IMG/VR virus record: IMGVR_UViG_3300031857_000598
Coordinates: 1-36,704 of that record
DNA: 36,704 nucleotides
Reading direction: 5' to 3' (one strand)
Origin: a virus
Part shown: in pieces, positions 30,262 through 36,625 of the stretch
Layout of the letters: each line of letters begins with the position of its first letter
Position numbering within the stretch: position 1 is the first letter of the stretch
Position numbers and translations under genes: made by a program
The notes under the pieces: model-generated
Told to the model about the DNA's origin: nothing
The model's input: the letters and a program-made list of their open reading frames with translations, nothing else
Database searches by the model: none

Positions 30262-30591
30262 GGCCAACATTTTTTTGTGTACTAGTTATCGGTTGTTACG
30301 GTCTGGAGAACCGGGATTCACGCCCGGCTCCGGAGGCCTCGTTTCTCGGCGCTACTTTGTGGCCTTGACGGCGGCTTCACTCTTTTTGGCGAGTCTTGGG
30401 GAAGTTGACTCTCGCATGTTCGCGAATCGGGATGGGTGTCACCTTTTTCGCGTTTTTTGCGCCACCCGATCTGCCTTCACTCTTTTTCCTGTTTTTTGGT
30501 GAAGGTGAAGACCTCTCGCTCATTTCGTATGGTCAGGTGCAAACGTCCGGAAGGCGCAAGTTCGCACCCGGCAACAGTGAAGGAGAAAGAC
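30262..30591 (+). other. Hairpin-rich noncoding region, possible structured RNA or long leader
   Basis: No gene is supported in this 330-bp stretch upstream of the plus-strand HTH gene. It holds several inverted repeats. The first, 30302-30334, is TCTGGAG/CTCCGGA (one G-U) enclosing CCGGG-ATTCACG-CCCGG. A second, near 30428-30470, is built on GGGTG/CACCC. A third, 30474-30506, is CCTTCAC/GTGAAGG with an 18-nt pyrimidine-rich loop, and a fourth, near 30536-30575, is GGTGC/GCACC. CTTCACTCTTTTT occurs twice exactly 100 bp apart (30375 and 30475). Structure plus position in a control region suggests a regulatory RNA or leader. Confidence 0.5.
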
Positions 30592-30819
30592 GTGAATGAA
30601 GTACTCTCAGCGTTGCTGAGCCTGGTCAAACACCAAAGTGAACTGATCTCTGATGCTCTTGCCGCAACTCCAAGCAATTCTTACGGCAAATTGGCACGAA
30701 TCACAGGCATACGACGACAAACGCTAGCTGCGTGGCACAAAGGTCATCAAAGAATGACTCTCGACAAAGCTTTGCAACTTACAAAAGCGCTTGACGAACA
30801 TACTCATAGATATAAGTAA
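30592..30819 (+). CDS. Cro/CI-like helix-turn-helix regulator (only clear plus-strand gene)
   Basis: GTG 30592 with AAGGAG seven bases upstream gives 75 residues. The longer frame to 30436 has no ribosome site and an implausible N-terminus. YGKLARITGIRRQTLAAWHK is a helix-turn-helix of the lambda-repressor-like type, followed by MTLDKALQLTKALDEHTH. As the only rightward gene, divergent from the replication operon, it is the likely early switch regulator. Its 3' end overlaps the opposite-strand lipoprotein gene by about 40 bp, convergent. The upstream hairpin region is probably its leader. Confidence 0.75.
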   Translation: MNEVLSALLSLVKHQSELISDALAATPSNSYGKLARITGIRRQTLAAWHKGHQRMTLDKALQLTKALDEHTHRYK

Positions 30820-31237
30820 CGAGCTCTCCGTCGATATCGACAATCACTGTTTTTGTCGAACCAGACGAAGAAAAAACTGTGGTTGTGCTGTCCGTGCTCG
30901 CACTGTTGCCTGACATCTCGATCGCCTGGCCGTCGTCGTTGATCTTGATTGTCCCAGCGCTGTGTGAACGCACCGGAACAAGCTGCCCATTGAATATTAC
31001 GTAGCAATCAGAAACGTGCACGAAATCATAGATCCCTGGCTCTCTGTTTGTCAGCTCCACAGAACACTCTCCTGCGGAAACCAAACCGGTAGCATTATGC
31101 AACCCACTGGCGCTAGACATCCTCACAGTTTTAAGCACATATTTGCCGGAAAAGGAGCTACTATCAGTATTAGAATCGTCGTTGGCTCCACATCTAGTCA
31201 GCAAAAACCCTAATACAATAACAAATATGCGTAACAC
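30779..31237 (-). CDS. Small exported lipoprotein-like protein
   Basis: GTG 31237 follows GGAGGTGA closely. The 152-residue protein starts with a 15-residue hydrophobic signal (LRIFVIVLGFLLTRC) and Cys16. The lipobox LTRC is unusual, with Arg before Cys where small residues are normal, so lipidation is uncertain. The mature part is Ser/Thr-rich with two further Cys (AGECSVELT, SDCYVIFNG) likely to pair, and is beta-structured. It lies at the end of the early leftward genes. Phage early lipoproteins often block superinfection at the envelope; no direct evidence shows that here. Confidence 0.65.
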   Translation of the reverse strand: MLRIFVIVLGFLLTRCGANDDSNTDSSSFSGKYVLKTVRMSSASGLHNATGLVSAGECSVELTNREPGIYDFVHVSDCYVIFNGQLVPVRSHSAGTIKINDDGQAIEMSGNSASTDSTTTVFSSSGSTKTVIVDIDGELVTYIYEYVRQALL

Positions 31238-31265
31238 AAATCACCTCCTACATACCGAACTTTTC

Positions 31266-31478
31266 TCAGCGCGTGCACGACCAAACTTCCTTTTCCAGAT
31301 CCCAGTCGTGGTCAGTTATCGACTCCCCGCGCTCGTTCACGATAGCGCTAGCTCCCAACGTGCCCGGGTTTTCCGCAGGGACATACCAACCACAATGCTG
31401 AAGATACTGGGCAAAATCATCGGCTTCTTCCGCTGTCGCGGTTGGACTCATGTATTCAGCTAGCCAGCCGTATCTCAT
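31266..31478 (-). CDS. Small early protein, unknown
   Basis: A 70-residue acidic protein with GGGGAG seven bases before its ATG. EYMSPTATAEEADDFAQYLQ suggests a helix, and HCGWYVPAENPG and EVWSCTR hold two Cys and several Trp. It is coupled to the zinc-ribbon gene upstream by ATGA. No family is recognised. Confidence 0.6.
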   Translation of the reverse strand: MRYGWLAEYMSPTATAEEADDFAQYLQHCGWYVPAENPGTLGASAIVNERGESITDHDWDLEKEVWSCTR

Positions 31479-31618
31479 GTCACATTCTCCCCGTAGTCAT
31501 ACCCACAACCGTTGCAGATCCAACTTCTGTCAGTGGGGTAATACATCACATCACCACAACTGCAATATTCGCACGGAAAACTCTCATAATCTTCCTTCGG
31601 GTCTCTATCAAAACTCAT
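31475..31618 (-). CDS. 47-residue zinc-ribbon protein
   Basis: ATG 31618 has AGAGGTG upstream. The 47-codon frame ends TGA at 31475, overlapping the next ATG (ATGA). FPCEYCSCGDVMYYP and SWICNGCGYDYGE give C-x2-C ... C-x2-C, a rubredoxin/zinc-ribbon-like knuckle pair. With ribosome site, overlap and a clear motif it is very probably real despite its size. It may bind nucleic acid or a host enzyme. The function is unknown. Confidence 0.75.
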   Translation of the reverse strand: MSFDRDPKEDYESFPCEYCSCGDVMYYPTDRSWICNGCGYDYGENVT

Positions 31619-31629
31619 AGCGTCACCTC

Positions 31630-31851
31630 TTAAATTTCAACATCAGAAATAGTTACCATGCAATAAGGATTCGCGCGCACCTGCGACCGCAAAACGTCTT
31701 CAGCTTTTGCCGTGTGGCACCAAGGCAATGGCATTGTCGCGGTGCCGAACAGGTCGACCATCTCTGCGGCATGTGGCCCGCTGAAAACCGCTAGCCAGCA
31801 CTTGCTATCAGGGCTTCGGTGCAACGTAATTGTGTTCTGTTCTTGGCTCAT
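31630..31851 (-). CDS. Small early protein, unknown
   Basis: A 73-residue protein with GGAGGAT before ATG 31851. TITLHRSPDSKCWLAVFSG and ANPYCMVTISDVEI suggest beta strands. It lies in a run of short early genes between the recombination set and the lipoprotein. No motif is recognised. Confidence 0.6.
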   Translation of the reverse strand: MSQEQNTITLHRSPDSKCWLAVFSGPHAAEMVDLFGTATMPLPWCHTAKAEDVLRSQVRANPYCMVTISDVEI

Positions 31852-31888
31852 GTCATCCTCCGCTCAGGATTGGTGCCTCCGAGGAAAC

Positions 31889-31928
31889 GAGCGGGCTTCC
31901 GGGGAGGCAAACAGTCTCTCTCCCGCTC
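31889..31928. other. 7-bp inverted repeat in short intergenic gap
   Basis: GAGCGGG (31889-31895) and CCCGCTC (31922-31928) are perfect complements around a 26-nt loop, between two small genes. There is no strong T tract on either strand (weak T/A-rich DNA follows on the plus strand), so it may be a weak terminator or mRNA stabiliser. Confidence 0.35.
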
Positions 31929-31945
31929 TTGTTTATTATTTCGGC

Positions 31946-32260
31946 TCAATTTTGAGGTTCTTGAGCTTTTTTTTGCAACTGGTTGACTTCGGTAGACTCT
32001 TTTTTTGGTTCGTTCTTCCGGTTGCGCCGCCGGCTGGGCGAAACCCAGTCTGGCGATTCCATCGCGGCACGGAAAACGAACTCAACTCTAGTACCTGCTC
32101 GACGTTGCTCAAGACGGCAACCCGCGCCGTACGCTTTGTGGGCGTATTCCGGTGCAAGTATCGGGCTCAGAGTCATCACAAGCTCACCTTCTCTCTCCTC
32201 AATTGGCACTTGCCGCAGCTCAGAAAAGCGCCGAAACCGTTGCTCGTATGTTGGCGTCAT
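31946..32260 (-). CDS. Small charged protein, unknown
   Basis: A 104-residue, very Arg/Glu/Lys-rich protein. YEQRFRRFSELRQVPIEERE opens it, RLEQRRAGTRVEFVFRAAME forms the centre, and SPSRRRNRKNEPKKESTE makes a basic tail. The start overlaps the stop of the SbcC-like gene (ATGA). The composition suggests nucleic-acid contact. No family is recognised. Confidence 0.6.
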   Translation of the reverse strand: MTPTYEQRFRRFSELRQVPIEEREGELVMTLSPILAPEYAHKAYGAGCRLEQRRAGTRVEFVFRAAMESPDWVSPSRRRNRKNEPKKESTEVNQLQKKAQEPQN

Positions 32261-33753
32261 TTTACTACCTCGCAGGTTAGCGGTGATTGCACAACTCGTT
32301 CGACGATAAGTTGAAAACCGCCTACCGATTTCTTCTCGTCAAGCAGGTCTTCGTGTTGGATAAACAGAAGCTTTTCAAGCGGATCGACTCGTTTGTTTCT
32401 AGCTAGCAGTCGAGACAATTCTATGCAAAAACGAATCTGTTCCGCACTCGATAGCCGGTCAATTTCCGTGGGCGGTTCGATTCGCTTAATATTGACTGAG
32501 TTCTCGTCAAAATCAAACGCAAAGTTTGGCATAGAAATGCACTCGAGCTTCGCTTTGAGCGCCAGCGGCAACACGCCCGTTCGGAGGTCGGTTGCTGCAA
32601 GCTGAGCAAGTAGATTCTGCTCTGCTAGCTCAATTGTTTTCATCTTCTCAGTTGCCTTCGCGCCTGCTTCTTTTCGCTCTTTCACAAAAGCGGCAATGCG
32701 TTCTTCTACGGAAGCTGGCGGTGAAGGAAGCATTCGCCGCTCCATCCGCGTCGGTATAGACTTCCTGAACTCGTCAATTGCTTTTCGCTGCTGTAGCTCA
32801 ACTTCTCCCAACGCAAAGCACTCTTTCTTCAGCTCCTCGCACGATTTTATGTACGCGTCTACTTTGGCAGAAAGGATCTCTTCGCGCTTCGCTGCATCCG
32901 CCCAGTCGCGCCCACACGTTGGGCACTTAGTTGTAAACGTGTCGTGTTGTTTCTGTGCGTCAACTAGTAGCTTCTCGCATTCTGAAAGCTTGCCCACCGC
33001 TTGATTCTTTTTCGAGTTCGCGCTGCGATATTGCTGCATCATCGATTGGTATTTTGGATCTTTCTCGAAGGTATCGATGCGCAAGTTGACCGCTTCCGCC
33101 TGCTTGTTGTGATCTGATACTTGCTGCGCCAGTTGAGCATACGTGTCCATTTCCATCCTAAAATGTTGGCGCATCAATTCAAGTTCATCTTCGGTATATG
33201 CCGACTTCTTTTTCAGTTCCTCTTTGTCTACCAGCACTTTGTCTAGCTTTGCAGTCAATTGTTTGCGAAGTGACTCGTGAGTTTTCTCGGAATATCCATC
33301 GGGAAGCTTAACTCCGTCGAAACGCTCGTCTGCCAGCTTTTGCAGGTTTATTTCAGGCGTAACAGATTGCAAAAATGCACGCCTTTGCGCCGTTGTCAGG
33401 TCGAAAAACAGGCCCGGCCAAAACATGATCGCCCAGATCTTCGCGGGACATCCCAATTTCGCCGCAACATGTTCCTGTGTGACTTTTGCACCGTCAAGCT
33501 CCAGCAATGTTGCTCCGTTCCAACGTTTCCTTCTCAGCCCGAACGAGTCGAACTCAAATGAGATGTCTGACTCCCTAACCGCTGCGGGGTCGGGAACTAG
33601 CTCAGTTCCGAGGCCGGTTAGCGCGAGCAACAGCGCCCGCATCAAAGACGTCTTGCCGCTCCCGTTTTTTCCGCTCAGCACCGTGATTTTCCCGATCGAA
33701 TATTCGCCGACCGGTATCACGTTGCTGCTGTGTACGATAATTTTCGATAACAT
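32257..33753 (-). CDS. SbcC/Rad50-like SMC-type ATPase
   Basis: ATG 33753 with GAGGAG seven bases upstream gives 498 residues. Walker A SGKNGSGKTS is at 27-36. A long coiled coil spans about 170-380 and includes KCPTCGRDWADAAKRE, a Cys-x2-Cys zinc hook. The C-terminal ATPase half has IDRLSSAEQIRFCIELSRLL (ABC signature) and LLFIQHEDLLDEK (Walker B, D-x-x-D/E). Rad50/SbcC proteins tether DNA ends for a nuclease partner. No SbcD nuclease is next to it; the RecE-like exonuclease downstream in the operon may be its partner. The coiled coil is shorter than in bacterial SbcC (about 1000 residues), as in phage mini-SbcC types. Confidence 0.85.
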   Translation of the reverse strand: MLSKIIVHSSNVIPVGEYSIGKITVLSGKNGSGKTSLMRALLLALTGLGTELVPDPAAVRESDISFEFDSFGLRRKRWNGATLLELDGAKVTQEHVAAKLGCPAKIWAIMFWPGLFFDLTTAQRRAFLQSVTPEINLQKLADERFDGVKLPDGYSEKTHESLRKQLTAKLDKVLVDKEELKKKSAYTEDELELMRQHFRMEMDTYAQLAQQVSDHNKQAEAVNLRIDTFEKDPKYQSMMQQYRSANSKKNQAVGKLSECEKLLVDAQKQHDTFTTKCPTCGRDWADAAKREEILSAKVDAYIKSCEELKKECFALGEVELQQRKAIDEFRKSIPTRMERRMLPSPPASVEERIAAFVKERKEAGAKATEKMKTIELAEQNLLAQLAATDLRTGVLPLALKAKLECISMPNFAFDFDENSVNIKRIEPPTEIDRLSSAEQIRFCIELSRLLARNKRVDPLEKLLFIQHEDLLDEKKSVGGFQLIVERVVQSPLTCEVVK

Positions 33754-33773
33754 AATATAGCTCCTCACCGGAC

Positions 33774-34529
33774 TCAGTACGGTATGTCTGAGTCCGCTTC
33801 TTCGTCTTGTTGTGTTTGCTGCGGCGCTGGCGGCTCGGATCGCAGCAACTCTTTAGACGCCTTGGACGGGCGCCCACGCCGGGGAGCCTGGGCAACCGGT
33901 TCCGGCGTCTCTTCCTGCGTCTCGACGACTCGAGCCGCCTGAGCCTGAGCTGGTGCCGCCACTGCTTGCGCTATCGCTGCAACGTGGGGCTTGCGAACCT
34001 GCACGTCATCGCCCGCATCTTCCCACTCTTCAACCGAGTGCAGGCCAAAAATCGCATCGGGAATGGTCGAGCGAATCAGTTTCAGCGCCGCGCGGTAGCG
34101 AAGCATCTGGTCGGGCTGTTGTGCCCAGGCGGGCGAGTTCCGCTTGAGTTCCATGCCTGCCATTGCGCGTATCTCGGTACCACCGACCGCTGAAGTAGCA
34201 ACGCAACGCAGTTCCGCTCCCTGGCCAGACATCTCGTATGTGATCGGTCGGTCGAGCCGCCCGCTGCGGTTCGCGAGAGCGATAGCTAGCTGAGCACTCA
34301 TCGCCGGTCGCCCGTCGATCAAATACATGTTTTGCAACGCCATCATTGGGTCGATTCCGACTCTGAAGGCCATCTGGCAAACGATAAAACAGTCTTCGAT
34401 TTTCCCTCGAAACGCACTCGGCACTAGCGAGCTTTTCGCAAAAATGGCCGCCGCCTTAAACGCTTGGTCGTATTTCTCGCTGTCAAGCCAGACTTGGTTA
34501 CTGTCGATTTTAACGACTAAATTTGTCAT
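33774..34529 (-). CDS. RecT-like single-strand annealing protein with SSB-like acidic tip
   Basis: A 251-residue protein. Residues 20-60 (YDQAFKAAAIFAKSSLVPSA, GKIEDCFIVCQMAFRVGI), then DPMMALQNMYLIDGRPAMSA and QQPDQMLRYRAALKLIRSTI with AIFGLHSVEE, are the core pattern of RecT-superfamily phage annealing proteins. A Pro/Ala/Gln-rich tail follows, with RRGRPSKASKEL, which resembles an AT-hook, and the protein ends DEEADSDIPY. The ending closely mimics the D-D-D-I-P-F tip of bacterial SSB, which recruits repair proteins. It anneals complementary strands after exonuclease resection. It lies between SbcC-like and exonuclease genes. Confidence 0.8.
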   Translation of the reverse strand: MTNLVVKIDSNQVWLDSEKYDQAFKAAAIFAKSSLVPSAFRGKIEDCFIVCQMAFRVGIDPMMALQNMYLIDGRPAMSAQLAIALANRSGRLDRPITYEMSGQGAELRCVATSAVGGTEIRAMAGMELKRNSPAWAQQPDQMLRYRAALKLIRSTIPDAIFGLHSVEEWEDAGDDVQVRKPHVAAIAQAVAAPAQAQAARVVETQEETPEPVAQAPRRGRPSKASKELLRSEPPAPQQTQQDEEADSDIPY

Positions 34530-34530
34530 A

Positions 34531-34758
34531 TTACACCTTTTGCAGTCTGTTTTGGAGTTCTTTGATTTCCGTATCGACTGTTTGATCCGACAATTCTCTC
34601 ATCACTCGTTTAGATATTTTGTGCTCGCCACACCAATCTGAATCGGGGTAAACGGCGGGGTATCCCTTAATGCTGGGAGCACTGCGTTTACAGCGAAAAC
34701 TCTCGTAATACATACATGAAGCGCAAGTGAATGTTGCGTTATTTAGCCATTTATCCAT
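34531..34758 (-). CDS. Small Cys-rich protein
   Basis: A 75-residue protein with AGAGGTG before the ATG. FTCASCMYYESFRCKRSAPS and SDWCGEHKISK give four Cys (C-x2-C...C...C) and a His, a likely single metal site. The C-terminal helix (DTEIKELQNRLQK) may be a coiled coil. It lies 1 bp after the RecT-like gene start side in the same operon, between annealing protein and exonuclease genes. It is probably an accessory of DNA metabolism. Confidence 0.65.
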   Translation of the reverse strand: MDKWLNNATFTCASCMYYESFRCKRSAPSIKGYPAVYPDSDWCGEHKISKRVMRELSDQTVDTEIKELQNRLQKV

Positions 34759-34771
34759 GGGTCACCTCTGC

Positions 34772-35560
34772 TTAATACTGGTTAATTTCGTTCTTCAGAT
34801 AGTAGGGTATCAGAATTTCTTCTATCTCGGTACTATAACCTGGCCAGGTCATTTTTTCAATACATTCTTTCAGTATTTTCCTGGCTTTTTCGATATTCTT
34901 TCGGCCGTATTGCAACACTTCCTCCGGTATCGCGTAGACCATAACGTTGTACGGAGCGACATTCTCTACGCAAACGATTGCCGGCGTAAACGACTCAAAG
35001 CCGTTTTCTGCTAGACCTTCTCGGTAAAACTCCATTTGAAAGTCGTACCCATGGTCGAAGAAGTCACGCGAAAAGCTCCTCGGCGAAGCGTCCCGTGTGG
35101 TCTTGAGGTCGACGAATATATGATCGTCTCGGATAAGATCCGGCTTGCACTTATAGTCTACTCCGTCTTTGTGCCACGATAAGCCGAGTTCTACCAGGCC
35201 ACCTTGCACCAAACGCCCCGCCTGGGGGTGAGAGTTGATAGCGTTCGTCATGGTGTAAACTTCGGCCATTTCCTCGCTCTTGAGCACAGACAAACCTAGT
35301 GACTCCGCTCTCCCAATTGCATCTTTCACCGCATTGCTGTTGCGGTTCCCGTCAATAGCGATAAACCGTTGCGCAAACGCGTTTGGCTCGAGCACAGCGC
35401 AATGCACTGCTGAGCCAATTAGCATTGCCTTAGACTCGGAATAGTCTTCACTTTTTTCGACTGCTACGCGGTAATGTGCTGGGCTTTGCAATATCTGCTT
35501 TAAGTGACTTTGTCGCACTGCTTTTGTCTGATTGTACTGTCCGTTCGTGATTTTCGACAT
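34772..35560 (-). CDS. RecE-like PD-(D/E)XK exonuclease
   Basis: ATG 35560 (AAGGA eight bases upstream) gives 262 residues. The frame reaches 35731, but the first 57 codons overlap the RHH gene and lack a ribosome site. LKQILQSPAHYRVAVEKSED and GSAVHCAVLEP open the fold. KPDLIRDDHIFVDLKTTRDA is the PD-x(9-10)-DxK catalytic core (Asp141, Asp151, Lys153), and DFQMEFYREGL is the Q-x3-Y motif IV. It resembles the nuclease domain of RecE and DUF3799 proteins, which digest the 5' strand for RecT annealing. Its 5' end overlaps the RHH gene by 113 bp in another frame. Confidence 0.85.
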   Translation of the reverse strand: MSKITNGQYNQTKAVRQSHLKQILQSPAHYRVAVEKSEDYSESKAMLIGSAVHCAVLEPNAFAQRFIAIDGNRNSNAVKDAIGRAESLGLSVLKSEEMAEVYTMTNAINSHPQAGRLVQGGLVELGLSWHKDGVDYKCKPDLIRDDHIFVDLKTTRDASPRSFSRDFFDHGYDFQMEFYREGLAENGFESFTPAIVCVENVAPYNVMVYAIPEEVLQYGRKNIEKARKILKECIEKMTWPGYSTEIEEILIPYYLKNEINQY

Positions 35561-35696
35561 ATGGCCAATCCTTTCTGTCAAAAAATTCCTCAAAAATTTG
35601 CTTGCATGTATCTTGTATTGTTGCCGATCGCATCGATGCCTCGACGCGAATCTTCGCATGAAGCGGGTCAGGAATGATGAAACGTATCTGAGCCAT
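35448..35696 (-). CDS. Ribbon-helix-helix DNA-binding regulator
   Basis: An 82-residue protein with GGAGGT shortly before the ATG. AQIRFIIPDPLHAKIRVEAS is the beta-strand and first helix, and MRSATIQDTCKQIFEEFFD the second helix, of an Arc/MetJ/CopG fold. The remainder (DWPYVENHERTVQSDKSS and a basic end) overlaps the exonuclease gene. RHH dimers bind short inverted repeats in tandem; alternating GGCAAT/ATTGCC half-sites lie just upstream of its gene. Autoregulation of the recombination operon is the natural inference. Confidence 0.8.
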   Translation of the reverse strand: MAQIRFIIPDPLHAKIRVEASMRSATIQDTCKQIFEEFFDRKDWPYVENHERTVQSDKSSATKSLKADIAKPSTLPRSSRKK

Positions 35697-35712
35697 GTGA
35701 CCTCCGGTTGAA

Positions 35713-35773
35713 ATTGCTGATAGGCAATCAATTGCCTTCAGGCAATCTAGTACAACCGGATTTAAAAGGCAAT
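35713..35773. promoter_or_regulatory. Alternating half-site operator array
   Basis: ATTGC (35713-35717), GGCAAT (35723-35728), ATTGCC (35731-35736) and GGCAAT (35741-35746) alternate in orientation with centres roughly one turn apart. A further GGCAAT lies at 35768-35773. The array lies directly upstream of the RHH gene, whose family binds such tandem sites. Confidence 0.6.
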
Positions 35774-35794
35774 AGCGAGGAGCTTGCTCGCGGA

Positions 35795-36613
35795 TTATAC
35801 GTACATGCCTGGATGGAAATATGGAGCTGAGGAGAGAATCGCGTCAAGAATCGCCATTGCAGCCTTGGTGCTGCGTTCTTTTGTAACTGTTGCATTAGAA
35901 TAGTCGTCGATAAAGTAACTTTCGACGAGCACGCAGCATTCACAACGATTTATCGACTCAGACAACACGGTAAAGTTTGAGCGTTTGACTCCCCGATTCT
36001 TGCATTGCAGCGTATTTGAGATGTTAGTGGCGATCTTGTCCCCCAGTTTCAGCGACAAACTGCTACCCGCTGAGTGAATATGACACTCCGTGCCTTCGTC
36101 ATTCCCGTCAGCGTTAGCGGCATTGTGGTGCAAAAACAACGCAATTGTATGCCCGCTGGCTTTTTGCCCGACTGCCACAAGATTATCTGGATCTGGGTCG
36201 AACAACGTCACTTCAGCACCGTGTGCCTCAAGTTCCTTTTTGAGCAGCTTTGCTTGCAATAAGTTGCACTCGTATTCGTTTGGTCTTGTGCCAACTGGCC
36301 CTTGCCCGTGCGCGCCAGATCGGCTCTTAGAGTGACCTGCATCCAACATAATTTTGAAGCCTTTGAGTTCAGGATCTACGACTCCAACGTCAGGAACATT
36401 GGGGATGATTTCGGTTTCTGTTTTCGCTACGCGTACAGCAACATCCTCGAACTCAAACGACTTGATAAACTGCACCAAGTGCTCGGTGTTGCGGAGGTAT
36501 CGGGTAGCTATTGGCGTTTTGTCGAAGTACGCTGTAATTGTCGGTTCACCCCGGTCGCTGCGGTTGAACTCAAACAGAGTCACTTTATCGTACGGAAATG
36601 CTTCGTTTGTCAT
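35795..36613 (-). CDS. N-acetylmuramoyl-L-alanine amidase endolysin (Amidase_3)
   Basis: A 272-residue protein. The catalytic domain starts near residue 86: KIMLDAGHS-like (GFKIMLDAGHSKSRSGAHGQ) with zinc His94. NEYECNLLQAKLLKKEL supplies the second ligand, ALFLHHNAANADG the third (His162/163), and CCVLVESYFIDD the catalytic Glu231. It cleaves the MurNAc-L-Ala bond of peptidoglycan. Residues 1-85 form an extra N-terminal domain of unknown type (KVTLFEFNRSDRGEPTITAY) that could bind the cell wall. There is no signal peptide, so release needs a holin. It stands alone at the start of the leftward recombination genes, far from the spanin-like pair. An AAGGA site precedes ATG 36613. Confidence 0.88.
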   Translation of the reverse strand: MTNEAFPYDKVTLFEFNRSDRGEPTITAYFDKTPIATRYLRNTEHLVQFIKSFEFEDVAVRVAKTETEIIPNVPDVGVVDPELKGFKIMLDAGHSKSRSGAHGQGPVGTRPNEYECNLLQAKLLKKELEAHGAEVTLFDPDPDNLVAVGQKASGHTIALFLHHNAANADGNDEGTECHIHSAGSSLSLKLGDKIATNISNTLQCKNRGVKRSNFTVLSESINRCECCVLVESYFIDDYSNATVTKERSTKAAMAILDAILSSAPYFHPGMYV

Positions 36614-36625
36614 ATTTTTATTTCC

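Noticed and set aside
30302-30334. tRNA T-arm or partial tRNA
   Set aside because: The 7-nt loop ATTCACG does not follow the TTCRANY T-loop pattern, and no acceptor stem or anticodon arm could be fitted around it.
30436-30591. N-terminal extension of the plus-strand HTH gene
   Set aside because: The extension runs through hairpin-forming noncoding DNA and its ATG has no ribosome site, whereas GTG 30592 has AAGGAG seven bases upstream.
31889-31928. Strong terminator for the early genes
   Set aside because: The 7-bp stem has a 26-nt loop and no clear T tract on the minus strand. It is listed only as an inverted repeat.
35764-35791. Intrinsic terminator after the amidase gene
   Set aside because: The stem GCGAG/CTCGC is only 5 bp and the four T residues follow after a gap of several bases, so the support is too weak.
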